A stretch of DNA of 64,000 nucleotides from a virus: IMG/VR virus record IMGVR_UViG_3300025816_000006, positions 62,001-126,000 of that record; one strand, given 5' to 3'. Below are positions 10,823 through 21,800 of this stretch, one piece after another (positions within the stretch are counted from its first letter, which is position 1; the number at the start of each line of letters is the position of its first letter). The position numbers and the translations under genes were made by a program. The notes below the pieces were generated by a model. That model saw only the letters and a program-made list of their open reading frames with translations. It ran no database searches and was not told the origin of the DNA.

Positions 10823-12633
10823 TGCCCATTAGAGTAAGTTATAATAACGACCCCCAGCAAAAATGTACATTAAGGCCAGTGCCTTTTATGTCCATAGGAA
10901 CGTCTATTCTTAAAAACGGCGCGGGCGAAGCATTTGGTGCGGTATACACGATAACATTAAATGGCACACTTTTGGCGGATCAAGGTACTCCTTACGCCAC
11001 AAAACCCGTATTTGACGTTGGCGCTAGTGAACACGTAAGGTACGACTTTCATTCTATTCCTGCTACTTATCCGGGAAGCTATGCAACCAGTAAAGTCGGT
11101 CCTTACAAAAGTTTTGATAACGTTATAGGTGCAGATAAGTATCCTATCAAGCAGAAAGTTCCTCCTAACGAAGCTTCACACGCCTTGTTTGTCAAACAAA
11201 AGGCACTAAGAGGACTGTTCGCCAGAGATGGGCAAAGGGTAGAGTTGTCAAACTGGTCTGACGACGAAGAAACAATTATTTGTTATCCAAGGGTTTTGGA
11301 TATTAGTTTTGAAGAAGGTATCTATGTAGATAAATGTGATTATACAATTACACTTGAAGCAGATACTCTTTTAAACAGCAAGCTTCACGTTGATGCCGAA
11401 GGCGCTTTGATAGCAGGAGATGGTATTGCTAGAAGCGGTTTGCTAGAACAAGATTTATTAAGAGAACAAGATAAGCAGTTTCATCCTAATGCACACCCAG
11501 TTCTAGCTAGTTTAAGCGGTGCTTTCATAAGTGATTTTTCTGAAGACTGGTCTTTAGAAATAGACGATACCCTTACAGAACAGCCTCATGTAAATAGATC
11601 TTATAGAGTAACTCATACAATAAACGCCACCGGTAAAACTCACTACGGACCAAAAGACAACACAGAGAGTGAAATAGTAAAGAGAGATGCGTGGGAACAA
11701 GCTAGACTATTTGTTCAAAAAAAGCTATGTAGTTCTGTAAAAGACTTGTATCCAAATAGCTCTGGACTCATAGGTAAAGGTATAATAAATTTACATGATG
11801 CTTATCAGGGATATAATCACACAAGAACAGAACAGATAAACCAGTCTGCTGGTAGCTATGCGGTCACAGAAACATTCTTGCTAGCTAGCGGTACGTCCTA
11901 CGAAACCTACAGCATGAATATTTCTAGCGACATAAGCAGCCCATTTGTTTCCGTAAGTATTGATGGAAATGTCAAGGGTCTTACACCTATTGATCCAAGC
12001 GGCTCTGCTTTTGGCGGAAAACATCTACAGAACTCCGCATCCGGTGCTTACGATGTTGCTATTAATAAATATATGTTGATATCTAATAGTGGTAGGTTTG
12101 GCATCGGCGCTGACTTGTACAAAAGAGCAAATGCTTCTGTTGCGGTTCAACTTAATTCTCAACCTAATTCAGTGTCTCTGGGGATGAATGAGAATACGGG
12201 AGAGATAACATATAATTTATCTTTTGACAACAGACCTACAAATATTGTTTCTGGAGTGTTGTCTGAAAATATAACTGTAACCGACACGTATCCCGGAGAT
12301 GTATTTGCTGTAATTCCTGTTCTTGGTCGTCCAACCGGACCTGTGCTTCAATATATTGGAGGGAGGACTGAGTACAGAAGAGATGTTCAATTGGTTTTAC
12401 AGATGGATTATACAAAGATACCTTACGGTTCAACTAGAAATTCTTTACTTCTAAAAAAACCCAGCGTGATAGAACCAACAGCTAGCCAAATAAGCAAGTT
12501 GATTCAAGAGCTAAGTCCTGAAGGTGAGCAGGGTGTTAGAAAGTATTTCTTATCTCCACCACAGGAAGGTTGGAGTCCCAAGGAAGGCTCTTATAATATT
12601 AGTTTATCTTGGACTTACGAGTTAGATAAATGA
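10822..12633 (+). CDS. Tail/baseplate-type structural protein, 603 aa
   Basis: The ATG overlaps the stop of the giant gene upstream as TAATG, with GAGG seven bases before it, so the two are translationally coupled. No family was recognised with certainty. The protein is beta-rich and soluble, with no signal peptide or membrane segment. The N-terminal 200 residues describe a compact domain ending in a segment with the sense YPRVLDISFEEGIYVDKCDYTI, which resembles tail or baseplate wedge-like proteins only in general character. A middle part has a YGPKDN...AWEQARLFVQKKL helix. The C-terminal half contains repeated Ser-Gly dipeptides (ASGTS, SASGAY, DPSGSAF) as in the neighbours. Context makes it a virion protein; the exact role is unknown. 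Confidence 0.6.
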   Translation: MPIRVSYNNDPQQKCTLRPVPFMSIGTSILKNGAGEAFGAVYTITLNGTLLADQGTPYATKPVFDVGASEHVRYDFHSIPATYPGSYATSKVGPYKSFDNVIGADKYPIKQKVPPNEASHALFVKQKALRGLFARDGQRVELSNWSDDEETIICYPRVLDISFEEGIYVDKCDYTITLEADTLLNSKLHVDAEGALIAGDGIARSGLLEQDLLREQDKQFHPNAHPVLASLSGAFISDFSEDWSLEIDDTLTEQPHVNRSYRVTHTINATGKTHYGPKDNTESEIVKRDAWEQARLFVQKKLCSSVKDLYPNSSGLIGKGIINLHDAYQGYNHTRTEQINQSAGSYAVTETFLLASGTSYETYSMNISSDISSPFVSVSIDGNVKGLTPIDPSGSAFGGKHLQNSASGAYDVAINKYMLISNSGRFGIGADLYKRANASVAVQLNSQPNSVSLGMNENTGEITYNLSFDNRPTNIVSGVLSENITVTDTYPGDVFAVIPVLGRPTGPVLQYIGGRTEYRRDVQLVLQMDYTKIPYGSTRNSLLLKKPSVIEPTASQISKLIQELSPEGEQGVRKYFLSPPQEGWSPKEGSYNISLSWTYELDK

Positions 12634-13520
12634 GCCATTCAGGAATAACCCCACTAACATCAGAGCAGGTCAGAGTTGCTAGCGGTATGTTATTACCGTC
12701 TGGAGAAGCTAACTTTTTTGAGTTTAAGCAGCACACATCTTCTGACTGGGATTCTACCACGCCTACGGGAGATGTTTATTATTCTGCTAGTGGAAGCTGG
12801 AGTACTAGAAACCCAAACTATCTTGTAAAAAATTCAACACTTAGACATAAAGAGTTTCTGCTTACTGAAGGGCAAGATGATGGCGAGTCTGCTGATAAGT
12901 ATATTGTAGCCTCTGGCCTAAACTTCCCTTTTCCATATCCATATAATACATCTTACCCAGACAATGTGTATGGGGAAATGTTTTCTATCTCTTGGTGGGA
13001 AGCTAGCGGAATATATCAAACGTACCCAGAGGCAGCTTTTGTATTAATAGACAAAGAAAGACAAAGTGGTATTTTACATTGGGAGGGTTTTAGACAAGTA
13101 GAAAATTTATCCAACTCACCCAATGTAGCGCCCCTTATACCAGAAGTACAATTTAACAAATATATACATTACCTTCCTGAGTTTCCGTATCATAAACACG
13201 TAGATGAAACAGAATATAATATTGAATCGCCTGATTACACAGATCCTAGTGTCAATCTTCAAGGTTTAAGGAACAAACAAAAAAGAAAATATATAGAAGT
13301 AGAGTATTTATCTGACGTAAAAAAAAGAAACATAGCTACGGGTGGATTGTCCTATGTTTACGACGAAGACGGATTGTTTTCTGGAAACAAAACAAACGCT
13401 TCATATATAGAAGGTAAATGTGACTATCCAGACGGCACTTGTAGATCTAATGTTTCCCAGCAGGCTTGTGAAGCTTACCCCGGAGCTATTTGGACATCAG
13501 GAGAATCATGCGAGGATTAA
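12630..13520 (+). CDS. Small tail-block protein with Ser-Gly motifs and C-terminal Cys motif, 296 aa
   Basis: It starts with an ATGA overlap on the preceding stop. The protein has nine Ser-Gly dipeptides in 296 residues, mostly as ASG followed by a hydrophobic residue, far above what composition predicts. The middle is rich in aromatic residues (FPFPYPY, ISWWEASG). The last about 35 residues hold four spaced cysteines in the pattern CDYPDGTC-x8-C-x12-C, close to the CCxPDGxC-type motif that is common in proteins of Planctomycetota and some other bacteria. No enzyme motif is visible. It is likely a virion component made together with the 603-residue protein and the 1773-residue protein. Confidence 0.55.
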   Translation: MSHSGITPLTSEQVRVASGMLLPSGEANFFEFKQHTSSDWDSTTPTGDVYYSASGSWSTRNPNYLVKNSTLRHKEFLLTEGQDDGESADKYIVASGLNFPFPYPYNTSYPDNVYGEMFSISWWEASGIYQTYPEAAFVLIDKERQSGILHWEGFRQVENLSNSPNVAPLIPEVQFNKYIHYLPEFPYHKHVDETEYNIESPDYTDPSVNLQGLRNKQKRKYIEVEYLSDVKKRNIATGGLSYVYDEDGLFSGNKTNASYIEGKCDYPDGTCRSNVSQQACEAYPGAIWTSGESCED

Positions 13521-13523
13521 TAA

Positions 13524-16500
13524 ATGAGTGATGAACATAAACCAAACTATTCAATAATACCACCAACTGGCGCTTTTAACCAAAACCAAGCAACCGGAAA
13601 GGGGTCTGAGTGGCCTAGTAAATTTGTTTTACCTCAAGGTCCATCTGGAACTTTCTCTAAAGGCGGCTGGACGGAAGGCAATGAAGGGTTCAATCAACAA
13701 ACCTTTTTGGGCGCTAGTATAAGAAATTTTAATATAGCGGGTGGCTTTGGCGACAGCAGTAGTAACTTGTCTGTATCTTTGGTAGAAGATGAGTACAATA
13801 AATCTGATTCTACGTTTCTAGGATTAGGTGACGATGTATATCATTCTGGAAATGGTGACAATTTTGTACCACCTCCAGTTGGGACTCCTGTTTTCTTTAA
13901 GTTTGGTAAGAACTGGGCAACCGTTGAGCAGGCTTACAGAAGAACAATAGATGAAACTTACGGCATATCCTCTATAGATTTAAAAAAATGGGATTTTGAG
14001 GATGAGTTAATTCAGCCTAGTGGGGCATTCTCTACGACTCCTTTTGAGCCTTCTGGAGACTTTCCTAATGCTAGAGGTAAGTTTTATCTAAGAAAAAATG
14101 AAAAGACGCTTATTTTTCCAGATATAGAAGATCCAAGAGACGATAAAAGAACTTGGGTTGATAAAAGTTTTCTTCATACACACGACGATAAAGACAGAGG
14201 GTATGAACACTTTGTATTTGGAGGTATACTACAAAGCGTTTCTGAAACCAGAGGCGCAAATGGAAATCCAGTTCAAACAGCACAAGTAACAGACCCAAGA
14301 GAAATACTAGGAAACTGTTCTCTTATATTAAACGACTATGCTGGCACTACATTTAACAATAAAAATCTTTTTAATGTTTATGGATTTTTAGAATACGACC
14401 CAAGCGATAGTTTGCAAAGACGACTAGATCAAACCTCTGAGTTTAAGTGGATTGTTGAAAAACAAGTTAATCAGACTGGACAAGTTCAATATTTTGGTAG
14501 AGACAAAGATAAATCAGTAACAACTATTAATTTCCCTGTTAATACAGAAAATCAACTACAACTGAATCCTTCTGCTGATTACTGGGATATTTACAAGTTT
14601 TCTCAAACTGTGACATCGGTTCCAAACCAAGGTAAAATTTTTAGCAGAGAGTCTATAGACACTGAAGTTGGTGCAGACGAAGAATTATTTCCTAAATTTT
14701 TTCCTATAACCGGAGAGGGTTTTTCTAGAAGAACCGAACAGGGTATACCTTGGTATAGAGTTAGTCAAGCGCTAGCCGCGCTGTTTCAACAATATGGAAA
14801 ATTACCTGAAGAATATTTAGAAGCAGGATTTGGAGGAACTATAGATTTTAGAGGATTTAATTACATTGTAGACTTTGGTGGGATACCTCTAAACAAAATA
14901 CCAAAAGCATACATGCTAAAATATAACCAAATAGATATATTAGCTTTGGCGCAAGAGCTTTGCGATGTCATTAGTCATGATCTTTTTGTTAGTCTTCTTC
15001 CTGTTGTCGATCCTTTGACAGATCTTGAAGATGAGCAGGATGAAAAAGCCGCTATAATGAATGCAGCTTTTGCTAAGAATAACTATTGGATCAAGAAAGC
15101 GACCGGTTACGATTTTGGTAGTGATAAATACAAGCAGGCCATATCTAATATTATTCATGGTGTCATAAGAATAGATGCTATTGACAGATCCAAGCAACCT
15201 TCATATGGCTCTATACAGTCTTATATAAATCAACTTGAGAATAAAGGTATTTATGTTGAGAATAGAAATCTTGGGTTTGAGCTTTCAAATGTTACCACTG
15301 ATAAATTTGTGGCTGGCGCACAAGAAGTTGAAATGTATTACTTCTCTACTTATAAAGATAGAGATAGCTTGGAGGCTAGAAAGCAAGCCGCTGGGGTTCC
15401 TAACAATTTACAAAATATAAACGAAAAACAGTGGACCCTAGAGGCTTCTCTTAAACAACAAGTTTTACCGTTTTATGGTTTTTTAGGTAAAAATGCCTTG
15501 TCTATTCCAAGGGGTTTTGGTGCATATCAACAAATAATGCTAGACGCTTCTTCTCTAGATGCGTTTGGTGTTGGCAATTATTATGTTGCAACAGAGATGG
15601 AACTTAGACATGCCATAAAAGGTTACGATGAATGGAAAGATTTTATATGTAAATATAACGATAGTTATATTGAAGAACTAGGTCAAAATAAAGCATTTTA
15701 TAAAGAGTTAGCCAAAACTACATCTAAAGATATAGAAGGTTTAGGTGGTGATCTTAGTGAACCTCTTGGTACTTGCATAACACCTACACTTGAGGGTGAA
15801 CCCGACATAATTACTACTGGTGTTCTGAAATCTTCATGTGATGGTGCAGATGAGACTTTTATAGAAACAAGTCCAGCACAACTTTTAAACAGAGAGTTTG
15901 GAGTTTCTGTACCAAGGTGCGTGTTTAATTCAGACAAAAACTTTATGAGCGATGATAATACGCCAGCAAGCCCTTGCTCTCCTCCTTACGGCTATCCTCT
16001 TTACTACAAGAGAGCGCAAAACATTGGTATATCTAAAGCGGGCGTGGCAAAAGTGACAGATGCAGTTACTAGAGTTAGAAGTCAGATAGAAACAATTAAA
16101 AACTACGCTTCTTCTGACCCAATGAATAACGTTTATAAGGCAAACTTTGAGGCTTTAGAAGAAGAAACGAAAATGCTAGAGGAGTTAGCTAGTTACGCCG
16201 GGGAAGATGCTATAGATGGCCTAAAAGAAACAATAAACTGCATATACGAGCAACAAAGAGCTATCACAGCAACTGAAAACGAACTAATCAAAGCTAGTGG
16301 AAATATAGCAAAAGTAGACAATGTGCTTAGAACAGCAAACGCTTTATCAGTTAATCTTTCTAATCTAGCTAGAAGGGGAGAAAGAAATGCTAGAAAAATA
16401 CATGAGTTTGTAGCAAAAATAGCGCAAGAAAACTTAGGAAAGAAGTTTCTAGTAAAAATTCCAAGGTTTTGTAATGTAAATTATAGCGAAATACCTGCAC

Positions 16501-18845
16501 TAAAAAATTATTTTTCAGCCGATGCAGATGGAAATATAGCTGACGTTACAGACAACATAAGAGAAATTTATCAGGGGCCATATGGGTTCAGACCTTTACC
16601 CGTAAATGCAGATGGTCAAGATTTACTAGAGTCTCAGTCTCACATATTCAAAATGAATCAGATTAGACAGGATCAATTAATAAATAAGTCTTGGTCTTAT
16701 GAAAGATTTTTATATAAAGATAATTTTATTGGCTCAAAAGATCCCAACACTGCTGATTTAACTTATGGATACGGAGCGCTAAAAGGTAATTATAACCCAC
16801 TCTCAGAAAAATGGGCGTTTAACTATGTGCCTGAGCCACAAGGTGGATTTCTAAACTTTGCTCTATATCCAAGAAATCTATCTTTGTCTCAAGTTGAAAG
16901 CAGATCTATACCTGACTCAAAATTATCCCCTGCGGCCCAATACAATTTTGTTCCAAAAGACTTGTCGAACTTTGTGTCTGACGATGGACGTATAGAATGT
17001 TATGTTAGGTTTGATAATAGTCAATATTTAGATTTTAAAGGCATAGGCGCTGACTCTATAACTCAAGAAGTTATACAAGGCAACACACTTATTCCTGATG
17101 TTTTATCAGAATTAGACAACGTGAATACTGACCAGCCAGAATCTTTACAGGATCATGTAAAAAGAGAGTCTGGGCCAGACAAAAAACCAACTTCCGTTGC
17201 TTATGTTAAATGTAGCGTAGAGCCTCGTCTCTTTATGCCGCCAAAAAGCGAAGAAACTCCAGCTTTAGTTTTTGGAAGAGACATAAGGTACGTGCCTAAT
17301 TTTGCTCCAGCTAAAGTCATTGAAGGTACAGATGATTTAGGTTGCCCCACATATAAGTGCGTTAAGCCTTTTGCACAACCAATATTTGAGCCTAGCAGTA
17401 GATTTAAAGAAGTTGCACAAAATATTGGATACGAAAGGGTCTTGCCACCTCAACAGTTTCTATTCAATGACAAAACTTTTGAAGTAGAAACAACGTTTGG
17501 GAATCCTAATAGACAGATAAACGGTGGAGGACTAGACAGTACAATTATAAGACATGTAGAGTATGCCAGAAGATATGATAAACAAACTGACTCGTTTATA
17601 ATAGATACAGAAGAACAAAATCTAGATAGCGATCATGTATACGCTCTTATAACCTTACCCGGAGTTGTCTCTACAAATGTAAATCAAAGATTTATGGATG
17701 CAGAAATATTAAGTAAAAATACTGCTTCTATAAAAAATATTATGACTCAAGATGTTGTTAGGGGGCCAGAAGGATTTGAAAAACCTGCGCAGATTGTAAA
17801 TGAAAAGGTTCCGCTTGATTGTAGTGATTTTACTTTCGAGGATATAGAAGCTGCCCAGCAAGCGCAAAGAGAGTCTGTTGCAAGTTTAATACGTGCCGAC
17901 AGAGAATCTATTACAACATCTGCTGGGTCGCCCGTTTTTCCAAATTTAGTTGCGCTACCTCTCATGTCAACAGAAAGGTGCTACGGACCTTGGAGATCTG
18001 CTGCAAATATAGACGGAAGTAAAGATAGATATACGGACATCGGAGGTAAAGTAGAATTTGTAAAGAACGAAGACTTAGCGCCTTGGAATTACGCCGGATA
18101 TCAATTAATGAACGAGGCTGGCGTTTTAGAAGCAGAGTTTTCCAATAGCTTGCTACTATTTTCTGAAAGAGGTGGATTTGTTTTCCCTTCTACTCCTGCC
18201 GGAATATCAATAGGAAAAGCCTTGCAAGACGGAGGGCCGCTTGTTACATCTGTTTCTATAGACGTATCTCAAGCTGGCGTAAAGACTACAGTTAAAATGG
18301 ATCTTTATACATCGCGCTTTGGAAGATTGCAAAAACAAAAAGAAGACGCAATAGCACAAATAGTAAGAGAAAGACAAAAGATTATTGACACAAATAACGA
18401 AATGGTTAGAAAGGGTTTGATAAGAAGCGCTACAAGCTCTACAGCTAATTCTATAAAGTCAGCTTTTGCTGGCGCTAATAATCTTATTAATGATTTTAGT
18501 AGAATAAATGTGGACGAATCTGTTGCTAGGCCAGAGCGAGCTAATGCTTGGAGAAGAGCTATCTCCGTTCAAAAAAGAAAAGAGAGGCTGACTAACGAGG
18601 AAGGTGGAGAAGAAGAAGCTGTAACTCCGCACATTGTTTCATCTACTTTGGATCTTCTTGGAGCATATGCAGGATACGTTGACAGCATAACACTTGGTGT
18701 TCAGGAATATGCAACAGCAGAAGAAGAACAGCAGATACCTTACGACGAATCAAACAATCCACAAATGCCAAGCAAGGCTCAAGTAAATATGAACTCTATA
18801 AGCAACACAATAGCTCCTCTGTTTATGCCTAAATTTGATGATTAA
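13524..18845 (+). CDS. Very large tail-block structural protein, 1773 aa
   Basis: The ATG lies three bases after the upstream stop with GAGG nine bases before it. The protein begins with repeated PTGAF, PSGTF, PSGAF and PSGDF motifs, related to those in the neighbouring tail proteins. A long mixed alpha/beta body follows. A strongly helical, probably coiled-coil stretch lies at about 16040-16440, and another charged helical segment at about 18320-18620. It could be a baseplate or tail-tip scaffold, since such proteins combine long beta domains and coiled coils, but I recognise no named family. No signal peptide or membrane segment is seen. Confidence 0.55.
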   Translation: MSDEHKPNYSIIPPTGAFNQNQATGKGSEWPSKFVLPQGPSGTFSKGGWTEGNEGFNQQTFLGASIRNFNIAGGFGDSSSNLSVSLVEDEYNKSDSTFLGLGDDVYHSGNGDNFVPPPVGTPVFFKFGKNWATVEQAYRRTIDETYGISSIDLKKWDFEDELIQPSGAFSTTPFEPSGDFPNARGKFYLRKNEKTLIFPDIEDPRDDKRTWVDKSFLHTHDDKDRGYEHFVFGGILQSVSETRGANGNPVQTAQVTDPREILGNCSLILNDYAGTTFNNKNLFNVYGFLEYDPSDSLQRRLDQTSEFKWIVEKQVNQTGQVQYFGRDKDKSVTTINFPVNTENQLQLNPSADYWDIYKFSQTVTSVPNQGKIFSRESIDTEVGADEELFPKFFPITGEGFSRRTEQGIPWYRVSQALAALFQQYGKLPEEYLEAGFGGTIDFRGFNYIVDFGGIPLNKIPKAYMLKYNQIDILALAQELCDVISHDLFVSLLPVVDPLTDLEDEQDEKAAIMNAAFAKNNYWIKKATGYDFGSDKYKQAISNIIHGVIRIDAIDRSKQPSYGSIQSYINQLENKGIYVENRNLGFELSNVTTDKFVAGAQEVEMYYFSTYKDRDSLEARKQAAGVPNNLQNINEKQWTLEASLKQQVLPFYGFLGKNALSIPRGFGAYQQIMLDASSLDAFGVGNYYVATEMELRHAIKGYDEWKDFICKYNDSYIEELGQNKAFYKELAKTTSKDIEGLGGDLSEPLGTCITPTLEGEPDIITTGVLKSSCDGADETFIETSPAQLLNREFGVSVPRCVFNSDKNFMSDDNTPASPCSPPYGYPLYYKRAQNIGISKAGVAKVTDAVTRVRSQIETIKNYASSDPMNNVYKANFEALEEETKMLEELASYAGEDAIDGLKETINCIYEQQRAITATENELIKASGNIAKVDNVLRTANALSVNLSNLARRGERNARKIHEFVAKIAQENLGKKFLVKIPRFCNVNYSEIPALKNYFSADADGNIADVTDNIREIYQGPYGFRPLPVNADGQDLLESQSHIFKMNQIRQDQLINKSWSYERFLYKDNFIGSKDPNTADLTYGYGALKGNYNPLSEKWAFNYVPEPQGGFLNFALYPRNLSLSQVESRSIPDSKLSPAAQYNFVPKDLSNFVSDDGRIECYVRFDNSQYLDFKGIGADSITQEVIQGNTLIPDVLSELDNVNTDQPESLQDHVKRESGPDKKPTSVAYVKCSVEPRLFMPPKSEETPALVFGRDIRYVPNFAPAKVIEGTDDLGCPTYKCVKPFAQPIFEPSSRFKEVAQNIGYERVLPPQQFLFNDKTFEVETTFGNPNRQINGGGLDSTIIRHVEYARRYDKQTDSFIIDTEEQNLDSDHVYALITLPGVVSTNVNQRFMDAEILSKNTASIKNIMTQDVVRGPEGFEKPAQIVNEKVPLDCSDFTFEDIEAAQQAQRESVASLIRADRESITTSAGSPVFPNLVALPLMSTERCYGPWRSAANIDGSKDRYTDIGGKVEFVKNEDLAPWNYAGYQLMNEAGVLEAEFSNSLLLFSERGGFVFPSTPAGISIGKALQDGGPLVTSVSIDVSQAGVKTTVKMDLYTSRFGRLQKQKEDAIAQIVRERQKIIDTNNEMVRKGLIRSATSSTANSIKSAFAGANNLINDFSRINVDESVARPERANAWRRAISVQKRKERLTNEEGGEEEAVTPHIVSSTLDLLGAYAGYVDSITLGVQEYATAEEEQQIPYDESNNPQMPSKAQVNMNSISNTIAPLFMPKFDD

Positions 18846-18868
18846 AGGAAAAGAAAAAAGGAATAAAA

Positions 18869-21800
18869 ATGACATCAAACATATATAATACACAAATTAA
18901 TAACTATCGGAATGCTGATGATGGTTATCATTATATAACAACAGATAGCCCTAGATTATTAGACTTGGGGATTGCTGCGTTTACTACGGGTACGCTGTTT
19001 GATTGGTTGCACGTTAGAAATGACGGAGGTGTAAGAAGACTTGACTACACAAGGGTTGACGAACTAGGAAATGATGAACAGCACTTCATGAAGGAATATA
19101 GGAATCAAAAATTTTGGAGACACAAGTACTCTGATATTTCCCTAAACAACTGGCCTCATGAAGCTTTATTTACTTTATCAAATCAAACCGCAGAGCAATT
19201 TTGTGATCCTGACGGTGGCACTAGAGACGAGGATTTTGTACAAGAAAAATTTTGTTTCTATCATGGTTGGAGAACAAGAGGTAGGAGCGGAGAATATGTA
19301 AAGGTTGAGAGCGAAGGTATGGGCGGCAAGGACATGAATTGGACTTATAGCGCCGCAGAGGGTGACTTTACTTGGAACAATTTAGATGCTGAGTTTTTTG
19401 ATAATTATAACATTACAGGCTGGTCTTCTGCTGCAAACCAGCCAATTAGAAAATATGTCACATCCCCATTAACTCAAGACGGCACAAGCCTGATACACAG
19501 AGTTATTGAGATGAATAACTACGTTAGGTTATTGAATCAAAACGTAGACAGAGCAAACTGGACTGATACAGACCTCGCTCTAAACTATTTTATAAATGAT
19601 ATTAAGTCTAGTAAAGAGAAATATCTACAGTGGCTTGCTCTTCCAGAGTTTTTGCTGGATATTCCTAAGAATATTTTAAAGCAAGATGGAATAGTGGATG
19701 GTTGCACAGGGTGTTCTAAGAAAGAAGATGTTTATTTTAAACTATATCTTTATGATATATACAAACCCAAGAATACTGCGCGTAAAACTACAACAAGTTC
19801 TCTAACTGTTGTTAGCACCCCGTTAACATCTTACGGATGGCCTTATAAGGATAAAGATGAAAAAGGCAGAACTCCCCCTAGTGTTAATCCAGATCCCTCA
19901 AATGCCGTAGCTGGCGAGGTAGATCTTAGTTACAACGAAACGACAGGAAAGTGGGAGGGTGGCACAACTCAGGTTTTTGCTATAATTACAGAAGATCTAG
20001 AGGCTGCTGAACAGCCGGATCTAGAATCATTTCTAGCAGACGACGAACTCACATTGCTTTCCTATGAATCGGGAATGAAGGTCGGCAAAGGTAAGGCAGT
20101 TATTCTTGCTATGCAGAATGGCAATCCTCTGCAATGGATGCCAGATTTTCATTATACTAAAAATTGTAGAGAAAAGAATGCAGTAAACAGAAAAGTTATT
20201 GTAGATGTAATAAACCCCACAAACAGAAGCTTTGCAAAGGGCGACAACGTAGTTCTTCAAAAAATACATGGGGTTTGGATTCCACAGTCTGTAGGGACTG
20301 CTTCTGACTTTATAACTCCAGCAGATCCTAAGTGGGACTTTACATACTTGATGACCAATAGTATGTTCTTTTTTAGGAATCATGATTGGTTTCTTAATTT
20401 ATCAACTTTTGATGAACTTAATATGTCTGAGGACAATAAGTCAGACAGTAAAATTACACCTAATCAATACGAACAATCTTTTTATCGTTGGTATTATAGC
20501 GTGGCAGAAACAGCACCTTTTGACGGTGCGGTTGAGCCTATAAAAACAACAGAGAATAGCGATAGATATCCTGATTCTGTAAACCGATACGCTCGCGTTT
20601 TAAACGGATATATGCAAGTCACATCTTGGGATTTTATGGGAATAGGCATTGGGGGATTAAGAAGAAAAGGTAATTTTCCAGCGGGCGCTAATTCACAGAG
20701 TGATGCGGATCTTAGCGAAACTTTTTCTCTGGCAGAGGAATACGACGGAGACGATGGTATAAACGGAAACGCCCTTTCTTGTACGCAGTTTTCCTTCAAT
20801 CAAAAAAATGATGATTTTGAGGGTGGCGGCCTTAATGGAGAAAAGAATAGTTATCCGTTTTTTGGTTGTGTTTTTCCAGATGGATATAGCGCCTCTGAAA
20901 AATATGCAGAATTGATGAATGAAGATAAAGATTTTTTCCTCGCGCCTAAAAATTATAAAAGCTTTGGTAATTATCAGTCTCAGACTCCTTTCTTTTATGC
21001 TGCAAAAGAGCCTTTTAAAAATTTAAACAATGTTAGAAATAATGCGGTTGCTACGAACAAACATCAAGAGTTTGGAATTTTTCCAGAAGGAGAAGCTGGG
21101 TCTTTAAAACATCTACCCGCAGATATCGGAACAAATGCTTCGCCTTTGGGTATCAATGGGCAACCGATTTCAAACATTGGAATTATAGGAGAATTAAATA
21201 ATCAAGTAGAAACTCCTTATTTTAGAGACGTTGTAGCGCAGTATTTTAGCAAAGATGATTTTGGATTAGAGAAATGTTTATCTTGGGTGCATAAAAAACA
21301 AGTTGGTTTAGAAGATCAAATTATTACAAACGATTCTGTTTATTACTATGAAGATAGCGCGTTTGATTTAAAGCCAGTAAACCCTCTCAAGATAGAGTTT
21401 AGACCGCTAATACAAGAAGTGTATTCTTCGTTTGAAGGGTTTGACTTTGACGGCACATTTTATAGAAGTGCTTTTGATTTTAATAGCCTAAATAGAGGAT
21501 CTTTTGCTAAAGAAGGGTATGCGTTTAATCAATCCTTTTTTAATCCTGAGTATGACGCTCTTACACCATCCCTTTCTCCTTTTTCTCTGTTTAGAAATCC
21601 TCAAATTTCTGAAACTCCTAAAATAGCTGGCAAAAGCATCTCAGCTGATAGATTTGAAAAGTTTAAGCTTTTTGCGCTGGATAGTGATATATACGGCAAT
21701 CCCGGAGTTGGGTTCAATAAAGGTGGCTTGAGATACAATGCGGGCTTGTCTAAATATGAGTGGGGATTTTTAACATCTGATGATATGAATAATGCTCCAC

